Assembly: GCA_002396325.1 (NCBI GenBank)
Contig: DGXM01000119.1
Span: 1 to 12,666, forward strand
From: Treponema sp. UBA4232
Lineage (GTDB): Bacteria > Spirochaetota > Spirochaetia > Treponematales > Treponemataceae
DNA: 12,666 nucleotides
Direction: 5' to 3'
Shown here: positions 6,905 through 12,666 of the stretch, piece by piece
Layout of the letters: each line of letters begins with the position of its first letter
Numbering within the stretch: the first letter of the stretch is position 1
Notes under the pieces: generated by a model
Told to the model about the DNA's origin: nothing
Seen by the model: only the letters and a program-made list of their open reading frames with translations
The model's database searches: none
Made by a program: the position numbers and the translations under genes

Positions 6905-8386
6905 ACAAAAAGAATACTTTTTTTTGCGACAGTTTGTCTACTGATTTCGGGAAATGTTTTTGCCGAAGACAAAGTCATAACATTGGGCGGTAAAGACGGA
7001 TGGTCACAGGTACAGCGGATGGACGGAGTTGAAATCGGTTCCGGACGCTACGGTTACGACTGCATACAGCTTGACACAAACGGACGCAATGTTTCCGATG
7101 CCACAGACCTGCTTTTGGATTTCGAAGACAGACAGTTCGGTGACATTTCAGGCCACTATAATATAGAAGAAAACAAAATGCAGTATTCATCTTCCGCAAA
7201 GATGGGCTCAGGCTCCGGATTGAGCAGGGGAACGGGCGGCATCAGGCTTTCCGGCACTCCTTCCTCGATTTTTGGAAAATCGGGGCTCACAGGTTCCTTC
7301 GTGATTGAGTTCTGGCTCTGTCCTTCAATTGCGGAAAACGGCGAGGTCGTTCTGTCATGGCGGTCTTCACGCACCGAAAGAAATTATCCGCTTTACCAGA
7401 TGATTTCAGCTTCCTTCTACAACAATCATCTGCGCTGGGATTTCACGAATGTCTTTAACGGCTACAAAGAAAACGGCGGAGAGATTTCCGTTTCAAGTTC
7501 CAGAACAATCATCCCGAATGTGTGGGCGCATCATTCCCTTAGTTATGATGATGACACAGGCCTCATTGAATACAGAATCGACGGCCGCCTTGAGGATATG
7601 CGTTATGCCACGACAAATTCACGTGAGCACGGCGGTTCAATTTACAGTCCGTATCTCGGTGTTCCCGCAGACATGGAGATTTGTCCTTCGTACACAGGCC
7701 GTATAGACGACTTCCACATTCAGCGTTCCGCAAAAACAGAATCTTCGGCACAGTTGCGCTATGACTCATACAGAAAGACCGGCGGTAGATTTGTCACAAG
7801 TCCTCTTCTTGCATCCCGCTGTGCATCCCTCACCCGTGTTGATGCAGTCACATCCGAGCCTGCCCAGACCGATGTCGTGATGTATGTCAGAGCCGGTGAC
7901 AACTATTTCAATTGGAATGAAAACGAACCGGAGTGGATTCCCGTTTCGAACCACGGAGAAATTGAAAATGTGAGCGGCCTTTATTTCCAGCTTGCAGTCG
8001 AACTTTATCCCGATGGCAACGGTTCGAAGACTCCTTCCGTCACTCAGATTGATGTGCATTATCAGGAAGTTCCGTCACCGCTTCCACCTTTCACTCTGAT
8101 TGCAGAGCCGGGAAACGGACAGGTCACATTGAGCTGGAGTTATTCTGTTGATGATGCGGCCGGAGGATATTACGTTTACTACGGCGAGAGACCGGGCGAG
8201 TACCTTGGTCGTGAAGCATACCAGGGGCAGTCTCCGGTGAATGTCGGAAATACAGCAAAGGTAACTTTGACGGGACTCAAAAACGGAAAGATTTATTATT
8301 TTGCGATTGCCACATATTCAAAATACGACGACAGGATTGTGGGTACTCTTTCAAAGGAAGTGTATGCCAGACCGCTTAGAAAATGA
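6899..8386 (+). CDS. Secreted LamG-like/fibronectin type III-like protein
   Basis: The 495-residue product starts with a classical Sec signal peptide (MHTKR, hydrophobic core 6-18, likely cleavage after NVFA at residue 22). A concanavalin A/LamG-like jelly-roll is proposed at about 70-272, with the hallmarks GSFVIEFWLCPS, VWAHHSLSYDDDTGLIEYRIDG and GRIDDFHI. A beta-rich module follows at about 320-390, then a fibronectin type III domain at about 396-493 (NGQVTLSWSY, GYYVYYGE, LTGLKNGKIYYFAI). It is likely periplasmic or outer-membrane associated and may bind glycans or proteins; no catalytic residues were recognised. An in-frame ATG at 6887 would add MVGS. I prefer 6899 because it puts the basic residues at the N-terminus, but neither start has a good Shine-Dalgarno (GGATGG at 6885-6890 is the best). 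The Cys at residue 13 is not in a usable lipobox. The TPR gene follows after 62 bases, so co-transcription is possible. Confidence 0.8.
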   Translation: MHTKRILFFATVCLLISGNVFAEDKVITLGGKDGWSQVQRMDGVEIGSGRYGYDCIQLDTNGRNVSDATDLLLDFEDRQFGDISGHYNIEENKMQYSSSAKMGSGSGLSRGTGGIRLSGTPSSIFGKSGLTGSFVIEFWLCPSIAENGEVVLSWRSSRTERNYPLYQMISASFYNNHLRWDFTNVFNGYKENGGEISVSSSRTIIPNVWAHHSLSYDDDTGLIEYRIDGRLEDMRYATTNSREHGGSIYSPYLGVPADMEICPSYTGRIDDFHIQRSAKTESSAQLRYDSYRKTGGRFVTSPLLASRCASLTRVDAVTSEPAQTDVVMYVRAGDNYFNWNENEPEWIPVSNHGEIENVSGLYFQLAVELYPDGNGSKTPSVTQIDVHYQEVPSPLPPFTLIAEPGNGQVTLSWSYSVDDAAGGYYVYYGERPGEYLGREAYQGQSPVNVGNTAKVTLTGLKNGKIYYFAIATYSKYDDRIVGTLSKEVYARPLRK

Positions 8387-8448
8387 CAATCTGGAGTTTC
8401 TAAAAGCTTTTGTTTTTGGAGATGCCTAATCAAAAATGAGAGGATTAT
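8387..8448 (+). promoter_or_regulatory. Short spacer with the RBS of the TPR gene
   Basis: This 62-base gap ends with GAGAGGA (8438-8444), a good Shine-Dalgarno 4 bases before the ATG at 8449, which fixes the start of the TPR gene. AAAAGCTTTT (8402-8411) is a palindrome but has no loop and is not a terminator hairpin. No convincing -35/-10 pair was seen, which fits read-through from the upstream gene. Confidence 0.6.
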
Positions 8449-11370
8449 ATGACTGAGAACGATTCTACCTATAAGTTGACCCTCGACCGGGCTCATTCCG
8501 CAGTGCTTTCGCATGACTATACTTTGGCTGCACGTCTGTACAAAAATCTGCTGCGTGAGGATTCTCAAAATGAGGAACTTCTGTACGCTCTCGGAGATTT
8601 GTACCAGCGCTCGGGAAACGATTCTCAGGCCATTCCTCTTTACAATCAGATTGTGAATGCAAATCCTTCCGATGTAAAAGCCTTGAACTGCCTCGGTTCC
8701 ATCTACCGGAGATTGAAAAGATACGATGAGTCCATTTCCGTTCTTGAAAAGGCGGTTGTTGCTGATGAGTCCAATGTTCAGACTTTTTACAACCTCGGTT
8801 TCACATATAAACTGATGGGAAAAAACAAAGATGCAATCCAATGCTTCAATACCGTAGTCGAGGAAAATTCAAACGATGTTCTTGCCTACAATCATCTGGG
8901 TTCAATCTATGCGGAAGAAAAGGATTTTGAAAAATCCATCGCATCATATCAGCGCGGACTCAAGGTGGATCCCAATCATCCGATTCTTCATCTTAATCTT
9001 GCAAAGTGTTATGAAAAACAGGGGGCAGAGGAATTTGCCGAAAAAGAATACGAGGCAGCTCTGCGTTCAAAACCGGGCTGGCTTGATGCAATCGATGGAT
9101 ATGCTGATTTGCTCTTGAAGAAAAATCATGGCCGCCTTGCCTCGGACCTTCTTGCGCAGGCAGTGAGACTTAATCCCAACAACGCCGCCGTGCATGAAAA
9201 GATGGGAGATGCTTATTCAATCCAAAGTGATTTTGACAATGCCGAAGATGAATACATCGAAGCAATCAGAATAAATCCTGAAAGCACAAGTGCCATTTCC
9301 TCACTTGCCAGTGTGTACGAAAAAAACGGAAAAGTGCAGGAAGCAATCCGGGCAATGCAGAAATACGAAGAGCTTTCTCCAAACAACAGTGCCATGCTCA
9401 AGCAGTATGCCGATATTCTTCTTTCTGCCGACAAAGTGAATATCGCCAAAAAAAAGATAAAAGAAGTTTGGGACTTGAATCCTGATGACGTGCAGACTTT
9501 GAATCTTCTGGGGCAGTATTACATCTGTTGCGGACTCGAAGCAAAAGCCGAAGGATGTTTCAAGCGGATCAGGGAAATCGATCCTCTTTACAATGAGTAT
9601 GTGATTGACAGTGCCCGCCGTTATCATCAGAAGGGACAATTCGAAAAAGCAGAGACAAACATCAAGCGTTATCTTGAAACCAACTCTCCGTCTTCACGTG
9701 CCTCGAATCTTCTTGCAGAAAACTACGAAAAACTTTCCCGCTATCAGGAAGCTCTTGATCAGTACAAACAGCTTGCCGACATTGATATGGAAAACAAATT
9801 GTACCAGCGCGGCATCGAACGTGTCACTCTCAAAATGGAGGAAATCGCTCAGAATGAAGATTACAATTCATCTGCGTCTTCCGGAAATGGCGTGGGTGGA
9901 GCCGTGCATGAAGAAGGAATGAGGCTTCCTGAAGCAGATTTGATTTCTGTTGACGATGACATTGAACCGCGCATTGATTTCTCCGACATGAATCAAAGAC
10001 TTTCCGCCGAGGATATGGTGCGGCATTCAAACCGTGGATTCACATTTGAAAATCTTACCCACGAAGACAACAGCGGAGGCTCTCCTTTTGACCGCCGTCT
10101 TGATGATGAGCTTCAGGCAAGCAACAGTACGGATACTTCGTTCGACAATCTGATTCCCGCATCAGATTCAATCCTCGATGACGAAGACTTTTTCGGTCAG
10201 ACAGGACAGACTGTTTCCGCAGCTCCTGGTGCTCCTGTTGAAAGTCTTATGGACAGTTCGTTTATGGAAGAAGATGTGAAGGGAACTGCAAAAACAACGC
10301 CGTCACAGACCATGGAACTTTCTGACGGATGGGATGAGCCGGAAGATGAGGACCCTGCACCGGCAAGAAAACCTGCTCCGTCAAAACCGTCACAAAAATC
10401 TGAAGAGACAAAAAAGAAAGCTGAAGAAGAGGATTTTTCTGCTGACGATGATTTCGATTTCAAATCAAGTCCGTTGTATACTCCTCCAGCAGAGGATTCG
10501 GACGAAACTGATGTACTTGAAGATGACTACGGTTTTGAGACTTCAATGCCTGAGCCTGGAATCGAAAGCACTTCCGAAGATGATGACACTTTGGTTCTTG
10601 AATCATCAGATGAAACAGTGGAAAGTTCCGGGCCGGAAGATGTCTTTGCCGAGGAGGATTCTTCCGAAGAGGATGTGTTCAGCGCGGATGAAACGGAAAT
10701 ATCTTCCCTTGATGATGACGATGAAGATGATGTCGTTTTTGTGGACAGTGCAGAAGAAATAGAAAGCGATGATTCCGCCGAATCCACGGACGAAGATTTT
10801 GTTTTCGATGAAGAAACTGAACCTTCCGGCGAAGAAAATGAAACGGAGATTTCCAATGTTGATCTTTTCTCGGAAGATGAGCCTGTTGCGGATGAAGAAC
10901 CTTTTGAAGGAGCCGATCCTGACACAGAAGAAAATCCATTCGCTGCGGTAATGCCTGAAGTTGAGGAAAATACTGAGGAGGAGGAAACTGCTTCTGAAGA
11001 GGAACAGCCCGCTTCGGATAGTTCATTTGAAGAAGAACCTCTCCAGCTTTCTGCAGACTTGTTTTTGAAACTCAAGGATTTGAGCACATATCTTCCGTTG
11101 GACAAAAAGACCGCCTTCCTTGAAAGCAAAGTGAATCTCCAGCTTGAATATCTGATTAGAAAATGCAGCGGAGTATTCGGACTTTTGAAAGAGGCCCAGA
11201 AAATCCGCGATAATCTGAATCTCAACGATGTCGATGTCGATATCTCCAACGAAGCCGTGCGCAATATGCTGGTCTACATAAAGACTCTTCTGCCTTCTTT
11301 GCCTGACCGAAACATTGCTCTTTCACTTCAGGAAGAAATCGACATCACAATTCAAAAACTTTTAGGCTGA
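8449..11370 (+). CDS. Tetratricopeptide repeat protein with long acidic disordered region and C-terminal helical domain
   Basis: The 973-residue product has no signal peptide and no membrane segment, so it is probably cytoplasmic. Residues about 8-470 form some 13 consecutive 34-residue TPR units, with the usual pattern of small and aromatic residues (ALGDLYQRSG, NLGFTYKLMGK, HLGSIYAEEKD, KMGDAYSIQSD) and Pro/Asn turns between units. This makes a superhelical scaffold for protein-protein contacts. Residues about 480-862 are a Ser/Asp/Glu-rich, low-complexity and surely disordered tract, interrupted by a short basic patch near 640-660. The last 110 residues (864-973) are ordered again, with predicted helices (ADLFLKLKDLSTYLP, LEYLIRKCSG, MLVYIKTLLPSLP). 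No enzyme motif was seen; the likely role is as an assembly or adaptor protein whose partner is unknown. It ends 26 bases from the convergent peptidase gene. Confidence 0.85.
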   Translation: MTENDSTYKLTLDRAHSAVLSHDYTLAARLYKNLLREDSQNEELLYALGDLYQRSGNDSQAIPLYNQIVNANPSDVKALNCLGSIYRRLKRYDESISVLEKAVVADESNVQTFYNLGFTYKLMGKNKDAIQCFNTVVEENSNDVLAYNHLGSIYAEEKDFEKSIASYQRGLKVDPNHPILHLNLAKCYEKQGAEEFAEKEYEAALRSKPGWLDAIDGYADLLLKKNHGRLASDLLAQAVRLNPNNAAVHEKMGDAYSIQSDFDNAEDEYIEAIRINPESTSAISSLASVYEKNGKVQEAIRAMQKYEELSPNNSAMLKQYADILLSADKVNIAKKKIKEVWDLNPDDVQTLNLLGQYYICCGLEAKAEGCFKRIREIDPLYNEYVIDSARRYHQKGQFEKAETNIKRYLETNSPSSRASNLLAENYEKLSRYQEALDQYKQLADIDMENKLYQRGIERVTLKMEEIAQNEDYNSSASSGNGVGGAVHEEGMRLPEADLISVDDDIEPRIDFSDMNQRLSAEDMVRHSNRGFTFENLTHEDNSGGSPFDRRLDDELQASNSTDTSFDNLIPASDSILDDEDFFGQTGQTVSAAPGAPVESLMDSSFMEEDVKGTAKTTPSQTMELSDGWDEPEDEDPAPARKPAPSKPSQKSEETKKKAEEEDFSADDDFDFKSSPLYTPPAEDSDETDVLEDDYGFETSMPEPGIESTSEDDDTLVLESSDETVESSGPEDVFAEEDSSEEDVFSADETEISSLDDDDEDDVVFVDSAEEIESDDSAESTDEDFVFDEETEPSGEENETEISNVDLFSEDEPVADEEPFEGADPDTEENPFAAVMPEVEENTEEEETASEEEQPASDSSFEEEPLQLSADLFLKLKDLSTYLPLDKKTAFLESKVNLQLEYLIRKCSGVFGLLKEAQKIRDNLNLNDVDVDISNEAVRNMLVYIKTLLPSLPDRNIALSLQEEIDITIQKLLG

Positions 11371-11400
11371 TTGTTGATTCGGCCTGCCTGTAAAAATCAA
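11371..11400. other. Convergent intergenic gap with a weak inverted repeat
   Basis: TTGATT (11374-11379) and AATCAA (11395-11400) form a 6-bp stem around a 15-base loop between the TPR gene and the minus-strand peptidase gene, overlapping the peptidase stop codon. It is AT-rich and lacks a proper U tract, so I do not call it a terminator. Nothing else is visible in the gap. Confidence 0.2.
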
Positions 11401-12578
11401 AGTCTGATTATCCGGGAGTTTGTGAGCACAACGTTTCCGCTCTCGGTAATCAGCACGTCGTTTTCCAAGCGGCATCCTCCAAGTCTGCTGTCGTAAAGCC
11501 CGGGTTCCAGCGTGACAATATTTCCCGGCATGAACAGTTTATCTTCCGAAGTCCTCATGCTGATAAAAGGAGCTTCGTGAATTTCAAGACCTGTTCCGTG
11601 CCCGAGACTGTGCGGCATTGATTTTCCTGCCTCTGCAAAAATATCATCGCAGTGCTGTGAAGCATCGTGGATTTTCATTCCCGGTTTGTAAAGATTTATA
11701 CATTCATCTGCCGCTTTTTGCACCAAATCCAGAATCTCGGTCTGCTCTCTGCTCAACGGGCCCCTTGCAACGGTGATTGTGCAGTCGCTTGCATATCCTT
11801 CGTAACATACTCCGTAGTCAAGAATTGAAAGGCCTTTGCTGCCCCATGCTCCTCCTGTGTATCCGGGAAATGCGTGGATTGCAAAACTTCGTCCGGGTCC
11901 TGCGGCAAGAGTATCGAAACTTGTTCTTTCACATCCTTGGATTCTGAGTTCTCTTTCAATGAAAAGTGCAACATCGGCTTCTGTTGCAAATTCCCCGCTT
12001 ATCAATTTCCGTTCGATGATGTCTGTCATTGCGGAAGTTATGGCACACGCTTTTCTTGTACAGGCAATTTCGTATTCGTCTTTCTGTGCCCTCATCTGCC
12101 CGGTGTATTCATGCACGGAATCTTCTTTACATTCAATCTGCCATCCTTCCATCGCTTCAGAAAATTTCCTGTGGTCGATGAAAGTCGTGGCGGGAGAAAG
12201 CGCGAGAGTCTTTTGTGCGCAGGATGATTTTTCAAGAATTTCCTTTACTGCAATCACAGAATCTCTTTGAAATGATGTGAATGGAATCACTTCGTCAGCA
12301 TAAGCTTTTTGTGCCGCAAGATTTTCGTCCCAGGGACTCAGCACGGATTTTCCGTTGTCGCAGATGACAAGAACCGCATCCGTCGGGTGTCCTGTGAGAT
12401 AGCGCAGGGCAGGTTCACGTCTGTCTTCTGAATCAATGAAAACCGCCGCTCCGATTTTCTTTTCCTGAAGATATGCAGAGATTTTTTCTCTTCTTGATTT
12501 GTAGATTGAATTCGAGTCTGCATTTTTAATTGCCGCATCAAAATCCTTTGAAGTATTTTCTGTGATTTTGTTTTCCAT
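11397..12578 (-). CDS. M24 family metallopeptidase, Xaa-Pro aminopeptidase type
   Basis: The 393-residue cytoplasmic enzyme is predicted to release an N-terminal residue preceding proline, or to cleave Xaa-Pro dipeptides. The N-terminal creatinase-like domain covers about 25-155 (ALRYLTGHPTDAVLVI). The pita-bread catalytic domain follows at about 165-393 and carries all five metal ligands: D254 (ILDYG), D265 (ASDCT), H327 (SLGHGTG), E358 (TLEPG) and E372 (RLEND). The HAFPG motif near 235 and HEAP at 334-337 are also family features. The start at 12578 is chosen over the in-frame ATG at 12599 because GGAGGA (complement of 12585-12590) lies 6 bases upstream of it; the longer form would place this Shine-Dalgarno inside the coding sequence. 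Prolidase and aminopeptidase P cannot be told apart with certainty, but the HGTG/HEAP pattern and intact ligands make it an active enzyme. Confidence 0.92.
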   Translation of the reverse strand: MENKITENTSKDFDAAIKNADSNSIYKSRREKISAYLQEKKIGAAVFIDSEDRREPALRYLTGHPTDAVLVICDNGKSVLSPWDENLAAQKAYADEVIPFTSFQRDSVIAVKEILEKSSCAQKTLALSPATTFIDHRKFSEAMEGWQIECKEDSVHEYTGQMRAQKDEYEIACTRKACAITSAMTDIIERKLISGEFATEADVALFIERELRIQGCERTSFDTLAAGPGRSFAIHAFPGYTGGAWGSKGLSILDYGVCYEGYASDCTITVARGPLSREQTEILDLVQKAADECINLYKPGMKIHDASQHCDDIFAEAGKSMPHSLGHGTGLEIHEAPFISMRTSEDKLFMPGNIVTLEPGLYDSRLGGCRLENDVLITESGNVVLTNSRIIRL

Positions 12579-12584
12579 ATATAT

Positions 12585-12590
12585 TCCTCC
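12585..12590 (-). promoter_or_regulatory. Ribosome binding site deciding the peptidase start
   Basis: On the minus strand GGAGGA is followed by six bases and then the ATG at 12578. This is the strongest Shine-Dalgarno in the window and rules in favour of the shorter, 393-residue protein. Confidence 0.85.
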
Positions 12591-12643
12591 AAAAATCATT
12601 ACGGATTCGTTTTCTCTTTATTCGTGCGGAAGGTTCAATACAC

Positions 12644-12658
12644 CGACGCTCTGCGTCG
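12644..12658. repeat. GC-rich perfect hairpin upstream of the peptidase gene
   Basis: CGACGC (12644-12649) and GCGTCG (12653-12658) form a 6-bp perfect stem with a 3-base loop (TCT). There is no T run on either strand after it, so it is not a standard intrinsic terminator for the visible genes. It may belong to a gene or dispersed repeat beyond the window edge. The rest of 12600-12666 shows no feature I can support. Confidence 0.4.
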
Positions 12659-12666
12659 AAATAAAG

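Noticed and set aside
6936..6940. The Cys at residue 13 of the LamG/FN3 protein as a lipobox cysteine
   Set aside because: It lies in the middle of the hydrophobic core, preceded by too short a segment, while a standard signal peptidase I site (NVFA) follows.
10527..11264. Minus-strand open frame of 245 codons, very Ser-rich
   Set aside because: It lies entirely opposite the acidic tail of the TPR gene; repetitive GAA/GAT/TCT codons suppress stops and give Ser on the other strand. No start signals.

Overview
The window looks like a chromosomal segment of a spirochaete, most likely a host-associated Treponema-type bacterium. This is inferred from the sequence alone. The supporting signs are a large lipoprotein with a relaxed spirochaete-style lipobox (FVAC), a ten-guanine tract inside its promoter (a device known from Treponema pallidum tpr genes), a large cytoplasmic TPR protein with an acidic tail, and moderate G+C content. 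No phage, transposon, CRISPR, tRNA or rRNA signals were seen.

Layout from left to right. Positions 1-492 hold the 3' end of fabF (3-oxoacyl-ACP synthase II), cut by the window edge. Positions 598-1833 hold a CobW/COG0523 GTPase metallochaperone with a long His/Asp insertion. Positions 1935-4814 hold a 959-residue lipoprotein made of five clear and one degenerate Ig-like repeats plus an unrecognised C-terminal third; its promoter contains the G10 tract at 1890-1899. On the minus strand, 4838-6904 is uvrC, convergent with the lipoprotein gene. Leaving divergently from uvrC is a secreted LamG/FN3-like protein (6899-8386), followed after 62 bases by a TPR protein (8449-11370). A minus-strand M24 metallopeptidase of the Xaa-Pro aminopeptidase type (11397-12578) converges on the TPR gene. 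No gap without a gene is longer than about 110 bases.

How the genes fit together. fabF, uvrC and the peptidase are housekeeping functions (fatty acid elongation, nucleotide excision repair, peptide turnover). The CobW protein probably delivers or buffers zinc or a similar metal. The two exported proteins, the phase-variable-looking Ig-like lipoprotein and the LamG/FN3 protein, are candidate surface or periplasmic interaction proteins and are the accessory part of the window. The LamG/FN3 gene and the TPR gene may be co-transcribed. The uvrC and LamG/FN3 genes have annotated starts that share one ATGCAT palindrome, and neither has a convincing Shine-Dalgarno sequence.

The strongest candidate for something new is the lipoprotein gene behind the G10 tract. 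The tract lies in the spacer between a plausible -35 and an excellent -10, so gain or loss of single G residues would change the spacer length (19 bases as read; 17 with G8) and could switch the gene on and off.
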